A stretch of 64,000 nt of DNA from Pyropia haitanensis (Eukaryota; Rhodophyta; Bangiophyceae; Bangiales; Bangiaceae), in contig SDUX01000006.1 of the NCBI GenBank assembly GCA_008729055.1, forward strand, positions 62,001-126,000, given 5' to 3'. Under the pieces are notes generated by a model. It ran no database searches, was not told the DNA's origin, and saw only the letters and a list, made by a program, of their open reading frames with translations. Each line of letters begins with the position of its first letter. Positions within the stretch are counted from its first letter, which is position 1. A program made the translations under genes and the position numbers. Shown piece by piece: positions 44,946 through 55,666 of the stretch.

Positions 44946-46441
44946 GATGATGAGAGGAAGTAGAGCGGCAAAAGAAAGGTAAAAGAGGAAAGGGTGGGCG
45001 AGGGGGGGGGCTGGCGACTTGTGGACAAAAATGCCACAGCGGTGACCAGCGGGGGTGACGTTGGTGCAACGCGGGGCGACGATGGAGGGCGTCGGGCGCA
45101 CGTCGCTGCGACCGAGGTGACTGGGCACGACCACGACGGCCGCCGTTCGCGTGGAAACATTTCAGAAGCTGTAAGCGGGGATATTGGTACCATCGCCAGG
45201 CTGTCTTTGCACCTTCACCAGTACAGTTAAACTATACCAGCGACGCTGCCAGCGTACTCTCATCAAGAATTGACATCTCAATATATGCGGGTGCATTTAC
45301 TGGTCGCACCAATGCCACACCCTCCGGGAGCGATTGAGATGCTTATGACATGCCGCCTGTAAGTCCTGGCGCCAGTCCTGGTCACCTTGCGCTCCCCCCA
45401 CCAAACTTGACCCCCACCGCGCCCGTCAGGTAGCCGCGGCACGAGCGGCGTTCGCGTTGGCAGTAGACGGGCAGGCGGGGGGGGGAGTGGGGCTCCGCCG
45501 TCGCCGCGGGGGTGCTTCACGCGGTAGAAGGGTGCGGGGTAGTTGGAATGGGTGGGTGAAGTGCGGTGGGTGTCCACAGTTGTGTGTTCGATGGCGATGC
45601 TTGTCCGTGGCGGACCTAGTCATAGTGGGTAGGGCCCCGCGCCCGTTGCCATGGCGGTGTCCCCTGTGTCCCCTGCCACCGCCGCTGCTTGCTGTCATGG
45701 GGCCGTGGTGGGGATGAGGCGATACGGCACTGTCGCGGCGACCGTCGAAGGGGGCGCTCTACTCGCGACGCCGCCCCCCCCCCCCCTCCTTGACTCACGG
45801 CCACCCCTGCGGCGCTGCCCGTCACGGCCGGCGGAGGGGAGGTGGGCGGTGGCAGGCGTTGGAATTGGCGTGACCCCGCCGGCGCGCCCCCCCGCCGCGG
45901 CCCCCTGCGCTCCGCCGCGTGGGGGGCGGTGTTCCTGGTGCGAGGCACCACCACCACCACCGCCGCCGCCGCGGTACCGCCGCGGGGGTGAGACACGGGC
46001 GGGGGGTGGGGCGGGCTGGGGAGCGGCCGTGCGGGTGGGGTCGCGGGCAAACGGCTGGGGGGGCGAGCGTGCAGGAGGGCGGCCGGTAGCGGGGCGCTGG
46101 TGTATGGTTGCCGACGCGCTCCCATCGTGCGCCATGGGCGCCGCATCGAGCGCCGTTACGGCGCGCCACGCTTTGGGAGGTGGGGATGGCGGGGGGGGAC
46201 AGGGCGGCCGACGGGCCGCGGCGGTGCGTGCAGAGTACGAAAAAAGAAAAATAAATGAGGTAGCTGGTGGACCCGCCCCGCCGCCCACCCCCCCGCTGAT
46301 TGCTGCTTGCTGCCGCCCGCCGCCGCCGTCCACCCCCCCACTTCCCCCCCCCCCCCCCCCCCCCCACCGTCCCCCTCCCACACGCCCCTTCCCCCTTGTT
46401 TTTTTTGGTCCACGACGCCGCCCACCCCCAAACACCACCGG
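44946..46441. other. Intergenic region
   Basis: Contains the RPS20 promoter region, with an AT-rich patch at 45215-45310, then GC-rich sequence with C runs up to the end of the membrane-protein gene. A plus-strand open frame (45651-46445) has no recognisable content. Confidence 0.5.
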
Positions 46442-48133
46442 TTAGGGCGAAAACGGCCCGACGCCCTCCATGTCGTCCACGTCGACGCCACCCCCCCCCA
46501 GCTCCCCCCCCTGGCCCCCCCGCCGGCGCCCCCCCCCCCCCCCCCCCCGGCCGCCGTGCCGCCCCCTCTCCGTCGCCCAGCGGCGCGCCCACCGCGGGCG
46601 ACCCGTCGGTGGTGACGTAGCCCGGCGGCGGCGGCGGGTCCGACGGCCGCACCGGCCCGACCGAGATGTGGTAGTCGTGCAGCCCGTTGCCCGTGCCGCG
46701 GCTCGACGGGCTGCGGCTCATGCCGAGCAGCGACGATGGCGGCGTGTCGTAACGCTCCTCGTCGTCGCCCGCCGCCGCGTCGAGCGCGTACGCGCCGTCA
46801 GAGGAGCGCGACGCCGACGACGACGAGCGGCGGCCGTCGGGCCGCCAGACGGGCGGCGGCGGCGCGGGCAGGACGACGAGGTCGGTGGAGGAGGTGGTCG
46901 GGTCGGCATCGTCGGGCGGCGGCGGGGGGGGCACGCCGCCGCCGCCCCATGATGGCGACAGCGGCGGCACCGGCTGCACGTCGCCGCTGCCCAGCCGCTT
47001 CAGCGCAGACGACGACGCCTCGGTCGACGGGCGGGCCACGTGGGCGCGCCCCCCGCCCGCCGCCGGTCGATCCCGACCGCGCCGCCGCCGCAGCACCGCG
47101 CAGCAGCAGCAGAGGAGCAGCAGCAGCAGCGCGAGCAGCGCCGCCAGCGCAATGCCCGCGATCACGCCCGCGCCGAGGCCGTCGTCGTCGTCGTCGCCAA
47201 GCACGCCGGCGGGCGTCGACGTCTCGGACGGCTCCGCGTCGGCCTCCTCGTCCGAGTCGGTGTCCGTCTCGTCGTCCGTCTCGTCGTCCGTCTCGTCGTC
47301 CGTCTCGTCGTCCGAGTCGCGGTCCGTGTCGCCCGTGTCGTCCCCGCCGCCGGGGGCGCCCGACGCGCCGGTCACGACGGGCGGCCCGTCGAGCACCGCC
47401 GACACGCCGCCGTCCACGTCTGGGCACCGCGCCGGGACGGTGTCGTCAAACGCGCCGCTGCCGACAAACTCGCGCCACGCCTCGACGCGCAGCGCGGCCG
47501 ACGCGTCGCCGTCGGGGGTGCGCTCGTCCGGGAGGGTGGTGGTGTAGCGGGCGGCCCACGGGCCGACCGCGTCGTCGCCGCCGTCCTCAAACTCGGGCTC
47601 GCCCAGCAGCTCCCACTCGGCCGCGGCGGTGCCCGTCGCGCCCGCTGCCAGCCGCCGAATACACTCGTCCACGGCGTCGGTGTAGCCGCCGCCGCCCGAC
47701 GTGGTCACCGACAGGTCGGTGATGAGGGTGCGGCTGGAGAGGGGCACCAGCGGGGTGGGGCTGGACTCGGGGGGGGCAGCGTCGGGCGGGGCGTCGGGGT
47801 GGCCCCGCCGTCGTCATCGTCATCGTCGTCACTCGCATCATCGTCGTCATCGTCATCGTCAGGGGCGGGCGCCGCGGCCGGGGGGGGAGACGGCGTCGCC
47901 GTCGACGGCGGCGGGAAGTTGACCACAATCTGCCGGCCGCCCGCGGCGAGCAGCCACGAGCCGAGGCCTCCGCCGCCAGCAGACGCCGCCACCGTGGCGG
48001 GCACGCCGCCGCCGCCGCCGCCGGCGGGCACGCCGGCCGCCACGCCCACCACCGCCGCCACCACCACCGCCACCGCCACCGCGGCGCGGCGCCAACCGCC
48101 GCCGCCGCCGCCGCTGCGCACCGCCGCCGCCAT
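46442..48133 (-). CDS. Hypothetical type I membrane protein with acidic ectodomain
   Basis: About 564 residues. The ATG at 48133 starts a signal peptide: W-R-R, then a 20-residue Ala/Val core ending G-V-P-A. The ectodomain has a W-L-L-A-A-G-G-R-Q-I-V-V-N-F patch, a poly-Asp tract, a folded-looking section with two cysteines (T-D-A-V-D-E-C-I-R-R-L), and a D-D-E-T tetrapeptide repeat (about 47264-47315). A single transmembrane span follows (Ala/Ile/Leu-rich, then four Cys and R-R-R-R; about 47160-47075), then a cytosolic tail rich in Ser/Pro/Asp and a predicted end D-V-D-D-M-E-G-V-G-P-F-S-P. Frame changes at the 8-G run 47769-47776 and in the C runs 46490-46550 need one and two added bases. I do not recognise a family. 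The layout suggests a surface receptor or cell-wall contact protein. Confidence 0.5.
47264..47315. repeat. 12-bp tandem repeat coding D-D-E-T
   Basis: About four copies of GTCTCGTCGTCC on the plus strand, in frame with the minus-strand membrane protein, where they encode the tetrapeptide Asp-Asp-Glu-Thr. Confidence 0.9.
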
Positions 48134-48175
48134 CCGCGGCCGCGGACCCCGCCGAGGGGGTGCCCGGCAATGGCA

Positions 48176-48233
<58 letters not shown>

Positions 48234-48494
48234 CGGCCGCCCCTCCCCCCGGCCACCCGCCGCCGCGCGGCCGCGTCGCCGCCGCCGACGCGGTCACCCG
48301 CGGGCTCCACCCCTCCCGCCACGCCCGCCCGCGGGCGCCCCGGCCGGCACGCCGCCGCCGCGCCGCCGTCGCCACCACCGCCGCCACCGCCGGCGGCACC
48401 GCTGCCACCGCCGCCGCGGGCACTGGCGGCGCCACGCCCACCGCCACCACCACCACCACCACCCCCACCACCCCTCGTCGTGCGCCGTGCCGCC

Positions 48495-48572
48495 ATGGAC
48501 GGGCGCAGCCGTCCGCCACCCCCCCCCCTCCCGCCCCGCGCGTCGCCGCGGACCCTTCAAGGCACGCTCGCT

Positions 48573-48610
<38 letters not shown>

Positions 48611-49340
48611 AGCGGCAGCGGCGGCAGACCAACCCCCTCACCCGTCGCGCGCCACCCCCACCCCACCCCGCCCCCGCACGCTGCCGTCGACCCGTCCTCC
48701 GCTCCCGCTACGGCCGTCGCGCCCCCACCCAGCCCGCGCCGCCGCCGTATGCCGACGGCCAAAACCGCTGTCGGCGGGGGGCGGTGGTGGCGGAGCTGTG
48801 CGTGCGGGGGGGGGGGGGGGGGGGAGGGGTGTGCAGGACGTGCACCGGCGGCCGGCGGGGATGGGACTGCGTGGGGGAAGTGGGGGGGGGGGGGGGGGGG
48901 GGAGCGAGGGACAGTGCCACGCAAACGCCGCCGCTGCCGCCGCTGCGCGTTGCCCGTTGTGCCACCCCCCCCCCCCCCCCCGGCGGTACTCCCCCCCGAC
49001 CCCTCTCCGCCCCTCGCCGGCGCGGCGCTCCCCCCCCCACACCCCCTCCCCCCCTCTCCGCGGGTGGCCGCGCCGCGGGTGTTTTACACCAGCCGCCCCC
49101 CCCCCACCCCCCCCGCCTCTGTCCCCCCCCCCACGTCCCTCGCAGGGGCCGCCCACCCACCGCCGCGACCAGGCGTGGCGGCCGCCAGGTGGCGCGCGCA
49201 GACGGCGACGCCGCCGCCCGCCGACGCGCCGCCCGCCGGCCATCCACAGCAGGTGCGGAGAGGTTGTGCGCCGGCCGCCGCTGGTGCCCGCTGGCAGCGG
49301 CGGCGGCGGCGGCGGCGGCGCCGCCGCCGCCGCCGCCGCA

Positions 49341-49372
<32 letters not shown>

Positions 49373-49466
49373 TGCTGCTGTCGCCGTTGCCGCCACGAGC
49401 GCCAGCGCCCGCGGCGACACAGCCGACCGTGTGGCCGCCGGCGTGACCCCCCCGGCCGCGTCCTAA
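48495..49466 (+). CDS. Low-complexity ORF, doubtful gene
   Basis: ATG 48495 has an excellent context (GCCGCCATGG) and one frame stays open for 323 codons to the stop at 49464-49466. The product is Pro/Arg at first, then long Ala and Gly tracts, with a more protein-like end (R-G-D-T-A-D-R-V-A-A-G-V-T-P-P-A-A-S). No domain is present. At this base composition such a frame can be open by chance, so only the start context argues for a gene. It is divergent from the membrane-protein gene. Confidence 0.22.
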
Positions 49467-49556
49467 TGCCTGGCAGCCGCGCCGCCCGCCGCGGTGCGTC
49501 GTTGGGTGTGGGAAGGCGGGGGGGGGGAGGGGGGGGGGGGCGCCCGCTGTACCCAC

Positions 49557-49587
<31 letters not shown>

Positions 49588-49605
49588 GCTGCAGCCGCGC
49601 CCGCT

Positions 49606-49643
<38 letters not shown>

Positions 49644-51087
49644 GGCGGCCGCCGCGGGCGGCAGCGCGCGGCAGCGCGCGGCAGCCGCGGCGGCGGCAGC
49701 CACACGCCCCTGCCGGGTCGCAGCCGCAGCGAGCGCCGCCGCGCGGCGGGTCTGGGGCGGACCGCCGCGGTCCCACGGCAGCGCCCACCTTGCCCCCCCC
49801 CCCCCCCCCCCCCCCGCCCCCCCCATGGGCTCGGCCGATGCGCGGGCGCCCACGGCCGGCCGGCGCGGACACCTCCCCCCCCCTCCCTCCCCCCCCGGCT
49901 TCCCCGCGCGGGCGAGCAGACCCATGGCTCCGCCGGCGCCCGTGGGGCGGCCAACGACGGAGGGAGCCCCACGCTCACCCCCCCCCCCCCCCCCTCCCCC
50001 CCCCCTCCCCTGCCCCCGCCGCGGCCGTGCCACGTGACCCGCCGCGGCCGCTGCCGCCGCACACAGTCGCGGCCGCCAAAGGGGAGGCGGCGGCGGGGCC
50101 GCCACGCGCGCGCGCGCGGTCGCGCGCGCGCGCGGTCTGCCGCCGCTGCACCGGCGCGGTCGCGTGGCGGCGGGCGGGTGCAGACAGGGCGGGGGGGGGC
50201 GGGGCGGCGCCCACCGCGGCGCACCCGTCCGCCACCGCCCGCCCCCAACGAGAGGGAGCGCAGACCACCGCCGCGGCGCCGGCGGCGCCCCCGAAAACGT
50301 GCCCCCCGCCGGCCGGGCGTACGTAGGCACGCGCGGGCGGTCGGGCGGGCGCGGACGATGGGTCACGGCGCGGCGCGGGGGGGGAGTTGGGGGGGGGGGG
50401 GGGGGACGTACGGCTGGCGCCACCCCCGGGGGGGCACGTCAGCGGCGGCGCGGGTCGGCGCATGGGCGGTCGGGCGACGACCCGCCGCCGCACCCCCCCC
50501 CTCCCCCCCCCCCCCCTGTGCAGACTCGCCGCCGCCAGCGTGGCGCGCCGCGGTGACCCCTCCCCCCCCCCCCCCCCTCCTCCCCGCGGCGGCGCGTACG
50601 TGGTGGCCGACCGGCAGGCGGGAAAGACGGGAAGGCACACGGACAAGAGTGGGGGCAGGCAGGCGGCAGCCAGAGGGAGCGGGCGAGCGCGAGCGCCGCG
50701 ACGGACCAGGAGGGATGACAGGACGCCGCGGGGGTGGGCGGCCACACCGGAGGGCGCCGCGCCGGCGGGCGCCGCGCAAACAGCGTGACACGATGTCGAC
50801 GGCAGGGGGCTTGCAACGTCAAGGCGCGGCCCGAGGCGAGCAGAGCGGGGGGGGGGTGGGGGGGGGGGGGCGGGGAAGGGGGGGGGGGGGTCAAAGGGAT
50901 TGCCCACCCCGCCACCGCCCCCCCCCCCCTCCCTCCCCGACGCCAGCCCCCCTCCGCCCCATGCCACGCTACGCCGTGCCGCGCAGCCGGCCGGGTGTGT
51001 CACCCCCCCCCCCCCCCGCTGATGACTGCCACCAGAGGAGCTTGCGCGGGCGCAGCGGGTGACGCTCCCGCACTCGCGCCGCGCCAC

Positions 51088-51118
<31 letters not shown>

Positions 51119-52096
51119 CCCACCGCCGCCGCCGCCGCCGCCGTCGGCGCACCGCCCGCCGCCGCGGCGCGCCGCGGTGGCGGCACCCCCGCCGGCGGCG
51201 CGCGCGCGGCGGCGGCACGCCGGCGTGCCGCCGGGCGTGCCGCCGTAGCGGGACGGCCCCGGCGGGCGGCCGGCCGACCGCGGCCGGGGCGGTGCGCCCT
51301 GGGGACCGAGAGGGGGCGGGGGGGGGGGGGGGGGGGGGGGGGAGGCGCCGGCCGCCCTGCGCGAGACGCGCCACCCCCCGCGGCGCCGCCCATTGACACA
51401 CACCGCCGCCGCGGCGGCGGCGGCGCGGCCGCCGCGGCGCGGCGCGGCGGCCGGCGCGCGCGGCGGCGGCGCGGGGGGGGGGGGGGGGCCGACGCGCCGC
51501 GCCGCGGCGGCGGCGGGTGTGTGCCCGCGCGCCGCCACGCACGGAGGGGTGGGCGGCGCCGCGGCGGCGGCCGCTGCGGGCGTCCCGGCGTGACGATACT
51601 CGACGGCGCGGCGCGGCGCGGCGCGGCGCGGCGCGGCGGTGGCGGTGCGTGTGGTGCGGTTTCGAGGGTGCGCGTCACGCGCAAGGGGTCACGCGTGACG
51701 GCCGCCGGCTGGTGTTGCGTTGGCCCCTGTCCTTGTTCGAGGACCCGCACTACTTTGGAGGGGAACCCCCCGTTCATGGTGAAATTGGAGTGTCGCGCGG
51801 GATTGCACGAGAACTTGTGGCTCCAGTCGCTTCAATGACAAGAAGAGTACCACTGGTGGAGCCTCCAGACAACATACCCATTGATATAATGTACAAACGG
51901 ATAATGGCGACAACCAAATACATTTAGAGTCACCAAGGGTGACCGAATACGAGGCAGAAAAGATGCTGTGAACGAATAGTGACAACACGAAAGAAGACCG
52001 AGCAGCCCGATGCATCCACCCCCGCGGCCGTAGACGCTTCACTGCGGCGCTGGGGGATCAGCTGTAGGCGGCATGCCGCCATGAACGACAACTGCG
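49467..52096. other. 2.6 kb of G/C-tract sequence with no supported gene
   Basis: Dense G and C runs (for example 49797-49815, 50390-50405, 51310-51342), GCC/CCG microsatellite, an alternating CG stretch (50106-50135) and a GGCGC pentanucleotide repeat at 51605-51637. A sharp fall to about 50% GC occurs at 51750-51990. Long open frames on both strands are all low-complexity. Confidence 0.5.
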
Positions 52097-53164
52097 TTGC
52101 AGCGATTGCCCCTCTTCATTGAAACCTCCACGTCCTCCCCCGCGGAGCCCCCTCGGGTGCCCCCACCTCGCCGTGGGCGCCGACTCCCGCATCCCTGCCG
52201 ATCTTTGCGGTGCACCGCGCTGCTGCGGGCAGCCGCCGCAGCTGCGGCGGTGGCGGTGGCAGCCACGGCGGCGAGTGGGGTGGCGGCCGCCGCCGCCGTC
52301 GCCCCCGACGCGGCACCCCCCCCCCCGACGACGCGCCGCCCGCCTCGGCCGTCTTTGACTCGCGCACGTGCCGCGACACGGTGCACCCGGTCGCGCCCGG
52401 CGGCCGCCGCGGCACCGCGCGCTCCCACGTGGCCCGCACGGGCGCGGTCCCAGACGGCGGCGCCGACGCGCCCACCCCACCGCGACCGCACGTGCGCGTC
52501 GGCCGCCTCCCTCCGCGGCCGCCCCCACCCACCCGTCGGGCGTGCCCGCGGCTGGCAGCCTCGGCACCCCGCCCGGGGCCCGTCCGGCCCGCCCCCGCCC
52601 CGCGCGCCGCCGCGGCCGCGGGGGTGGCGGCGCGTCACTACCCCGCCAGCCCGCCGAGCGGCGGCTCGCCGCCGCGCTCACCACGGGCACCTTCCCCGCG
52701 GCGCGGTGTCCCGCCCGCCCCGACGGCGGCGACGTCACGGCGCGCGCGGAACTGCGCGGCGGCGCGCGCGCTGCCCCCGGCGACGGCGCATCCCCTGCGG
52801 GTGTGTCTTGTGTGTTCTTCGCCCTGGACCCGCGTGTTCTCTTCTTCTCTTGTCCTTGGCCTTGACCAAGTTGTCCCATCCGCCGCGTTCCTGCCATCCC
52901 ACGTCGGCCAGTACCCACCCCTCCCCCGCCTCCCTCTCCGCCCTGTGCCGCCGCGACGGCGGCGGCAAACCCCACGGCGGCCACCCGCCCAGGTGGAGAC
53001 GCCCCCTCCGCGGCGGGTGGGTGCTGCCCATCAAACCACGCGAAGAGGATGACGGGATGGTGGGTCCGCGGCGTGCGGCTGACCCGCGTCGCCCGCCGCC
53101 ACGGCGGGCCGCGCGTGCCGCCGCCGCGCCGCGCCGCGGCGGCCAGCGCCGGCGCCGTCATTGA
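52097..53164 (+). CDS. Doubtful secreted-protein-like ORFs, possibly spliced
   Basis: A hydrophobic Ala/Val-rich segment (about 52205-52310), like a signal peptide, is followed by F-D-S-R-T-C-R-D-T-V-H-P in the next frame, then A-E-R-R-L-A-A-A-L-T-T-G-T-F-P in the third. Both changes need one added base at C runs (52317-52327 and nearby), as in the real genes here. A GTGTGT at about 52799 followed by pyrimidine-rich sequence and CAG near 52912 or 52995 could be an intron. A competing minus-strand reading starts at ATG 53161 and contains T-H-H-P-V-I-L-F-A-W-F-D-G. I cannot choose between strands and recognise no family. Confidence 0.2.
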   Translation: MQRLPLFIETSTSSPAEPPRVPPPRRGRRLPHPCRSLRCTALLRAAAAAAAVAVAATAASGVAAAAAVAPDAAPPPPTTRRPPRPSLTRARAATRCTRSRPAAAAAPRAPTWPARARSQTAAPTRPPHRDRTCASAASLRGRPHPPVGRARGWQPRHPARGPSGPPPPRAPPRPRGWRRVTTPPARRAAARRRAHHGHLPRGAVSRPPRRRRRHGARGTARRRARCPRRRRIPCGCVLCVLRPGPACSLLLLSLALTKLSHPPRSCHPTSASTHPSPASLSALCRRDGGGKPHGGHPPRWRRPLRGGWVLPIKPREEDDGMVGPRRAADPRRPPPRRAARAAAAPRRGGQRRRRH

Positions 53165-53539
53165 CCGACACGGGCGGCGGCGGCGGCGGTGGCCGGGGTG
53201 AGCCAGCAGCGCCGGAGCGGGGCGGGCAAGTCGACGGCTCGCAGCGCGGCCTCCCGCGTCCGACACGACCCACCTGCGGGGCTAGCTGCGGCGGTAAGGG
53301 CGCCTGTCCGCACAACCCCCTCCCCCGGCCAAGGTTGGCAGGCCGGCACGGTCGTCGGGGCAGGAAGAGTCACCCCCACAACCAGCGTCCACGGCGGCGG
53401 CACGCGGCACCCGCACCAAGCCGCCCGCCCGGCCGTGACCCCGCGCCCCCCCACTTGCGCTAACGGTGCCGTCTACCCCCCGCCCGCCCCCCGTCCACCC
53501 CAGCCGGTGCTACCACGGCCCCCCCCTTTGCCCCTCGCC
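53165..53539. other. Short intergenic stretch
   Basis: No gene recognised between the doubtful ORF and the end of OGG1. Confidence 0.4.
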
Positions 53540-55666
53540 TCACGGTGGTGTCCCGTCTGCCCTCCCCAGCGCCGGCGGGGGTGGCGCCCGCCGCTTCCGC
53601 CGCCGCATGTGCGCAATCGACGTGGGCGACGGCGCCGCCTCCCCATCGGCGGGCGCCTTGGCCTTGCGCCCCCGCCGGGCGGTCGCCACAGCCGCCGCCG
53701 TCGCCGCCGCAACGTCGGGCACCGCCCCCGCGGGCGCCACCGGCGCGTGAGCGGCAGCCGACGCTGCCGCCGACGACGCGTGCGGCGCGTCCCGCGCGCG
53801 CGCGCCGCCGACGGCGGCCGCGCCGCCACCCGACACACCCTCCTCCCTCGCGTCATCGTCCGAGTCACTCCCAAAGACCGCCGCCCGCGTCGCCGCCGCG
53901 GACGTGGCCGCCGCGCCGGTAGCGTCAGCACCGCTGGGGCGCGGGGTCGCGTCTTTGGAGCGCGCCCGCCCCTTGCGCGCAGCCGCCGCCGCCGCGGCCG
54001 CCGGCACCTTGCGGACGGCCGCCGTCTTGGCCGCCGGCCCCTTCTTGTCAACACGCCCCCCGGCGACCGCCTTGGCCGCCACCCCCCCCCGCCAGCGGCC
54101 CGGCGGCACAAACGGCGCAAACGCCGGCAGCTCCGCCACAAACAGCACGCTGTGCGCCCAGCCGGCCCAGCGGCCAAAGCGGCGGCGGAAAAACGCGCCA
54201 ACCTCGGCGTACGCGCGGGGCGTCAGCGCGCCCTTCCCCGCCGCCAGGTGCGGCAGGTAGTCCCGCACGGCGAGCCGCCACACGTGGGTGTCCACCGGCA
54301 CCTCGTCCCGCTGGTCGAGCGAGAAGAGGGCGACGCAGCCCGCGACTTTGCGGCCGACACCCGGCAGGGTGGTGAGGGCGGCGGCCACCTCCTCCCGGCC
54401 CGCCGAGCGGAGGGCGGCCAGGTGGGTGGCGCCGCCCGCGGCGGCGACCGCGGTCGCGACGCCAACGACGTAGCGGGCGCGGTAGCCAAACGCGGCGTCC
54501 CGCAGCGCCGCCTCGCTCGCGCCCGCCGCGAGCGCCTCGACGGTCGGGAAGGCCGCGTGCGGCACGCCCGCCCAGGCGCCGAGCCGCTCCCCGTGGGCGG
54601 CCGCCAGGTGGCCCACCATCCCCGCGATGCGGGAGAGGTGGTTGTTTTGGGAGCACAGGAACGCAAAGAGGCACTCGGTCGGGTCCTGCCGCAGCATCCG
54701 CGCGCCGAGCAGCGCGGGCGACACGTCCCGAAAGTGGTCGTCGGCCGCGGCAAAGCCGGCCATCAGCGCCGCCACGTCGACCGACGCGTGAAAGTAGTCG
54801 GCCAGGGCGGCGGCGGCGGCCGCCTCGTCGACCGCCCCACCGCCAACGGCATCCCCGTCGTCGTCGCCGCCGCCGCCACCGCCGCCACCGCCGCCGCCGC
54901 CACCGCCGACGCCACTGGCCTTGGCGCGCGCCGCCTCGGCCGCCGCCACCCCCAGCACTGTATAGAAGACCGGCTCATCCCGCCCCGCGGCACGACGCGG
55001 CGACGACGCTGGCAGCGCCGCCTGCCGCAACAAAAACAGGCGCGGCCCCACCGGCCCCGCCCACTCATCGTACAGGGCGGGCGTGGGGGCGGCGGCGGCG
55101 GCGACGGCGGCGGGCGGCGTGGCGCCCGCAGCTGCGGCAATGGCGGCCGCCGCGGCCGCCGCGGCCGCCGCGGGCGGCGGCGCCCACCGCACCCCCCCCC
55201 CGGGGGTGCGCACCCACCGGAAGGCCTGCCCGTTGGCGAGCGTCACGTCCAGCCGCAGGTGGCCGTCCGGGATGTGCAGCAGCCGCCACGGCGTCAGCGG
55301 CACCGACGGGGACACTGGCGGTGGTGGCGGCGGCGACGGTGGCGGCGGCGGCGGCGGCGGCGGGGTGCGGCCACGCCGCCCGGGCGCCACCGCCTCTGCC
55401 GCCGCCGCCGCCGCCGTTGCCGCCGCCGCCCGTGACGCGGCGTCGCGGCGCGGCGGCCGGCCCGCGGCGGCCATGGCCAGCGGCGGCGGCGGTGGGGGTG
55501 GCCGCCGAGCAGCGGCGGCCCGGCGCGGCGTCGGCGTCGGCAGCGGCGGCGGCGGTGGCGACCAGCCGAGGCGGCGGCGGCCGGCCGCGGCGGCGGTGGC
55601 GGCGGCCGCGGCGGCGGTGGCGCGGTAGAGGCGCGACGCGGGGGCGGCCGCGGCGGCCGCCGCCAT
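53540..55666 (-). CDS. OGG1: 8-oxoguanine DNA glycosylase/AP lyase
   Basis: Base-excision repair enzyme that removes 8-oxoguanine. 708 residues, about twice the human enzyme, in one frame from ATG 55666 to TGA 53540. Core features: an N-terminal L-R-L-D-V-T-L-A-N-G-Q-A-F-R-W block, L-R-Q-D-P-T-E-C-L-F-A-F-L-C-S-Q-N-N-H-L-S-R-I, and the helix-hairpin-helix L-P-G-V-G-R-K-V-A with catalytic Lys440 followed by Asp459 in V-D-T-H-V-W-R. The Lys-Asp distance of 19 equals that of human K249-D268. The extra length is an Ala/Pro-rich N-terminal 120 residues, a Gly insertion near 54850-54910 and a basic C-terminal tail with R-R-R-K-R-R that could be a nuclear signal. Upstream ATGs in frame with the Ala-rich leader may give an organelle form. 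Confidence 0.94.
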   Translation of the reverse strand: MAAAAAAAPASRLYRATAAAAAATAAAAGRRRLGWSPPPPPLPTPTPRRAAAARRPPPPPPPLAMAAAGRPPRRDAASRAAAATAAAAAAEAVAPGRRGRTPPPPPPPPPSPPPPPPVSPSVPLTPWRLLHIPDGHLRLDVTLANGQAFRWVRTPGGGVRWAPPPAAAAAAAAAAIAAAAGATPPAAVAAAAAPTPALYDEWAGPVGPRLFLLRQAALPASSPRRAAGRDEPVFYTVLGVAAAEAARAKASGVGGGGGGGGGGGGGGDDDGDAVGGGAVDEAAAAAALADYFHASVDVAALMAGFAAADDHFRDVSPALLGARMLRQDPTECLFAFLCSQNNHLSRIAGMVGHLAAAHGERLGAWAGVPHAAFPTVEALAAGASEAALRDAAFGYRARYVVGVATAVAAAGGATHLAALRSAGREEVAAALTTLPGVGRKVAGCVALFSLDQRDEVPVDTHVWRLAVRDYLPHLAAGKGALTPRAYAEVGAFFRRRFGRWAGWAHSVLFVAELPAFAPFVPPGRWRGGVAAKAVAGGRVDKKGPAAKTAAVRKVPAAAAAAAARKGRARSKDATPRPSGADATGAAATSAAATRAAVFGSDSDDDAREEGVSGGGAAAVGGARARDAPHASSAAASAAAHAPVAPAGAVPDVAAATAAAVATARRGRKAKAPADGEAAPSPTSIAHMRRRKRRAPPPPALGRADGTPP

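Noticed and set aside
47040..49466. 808-codon plus-strand open frame spanning the membrane-protein gene
   Set aside because: Its first half is antisense to a minus-strand gene with signal peptide and membrane span and has Arg/Pro shadow composition. Only the part from ATG 48495 was kept as a doubtful ORF.
48170..50326. 718-codon open frame of Ala/Pro/Arg
   Set aside because: Made of GCC-type microsatellite and C runs; stop codons are scarce at this GC, so open length is not evidence. No domain or conserved patch.
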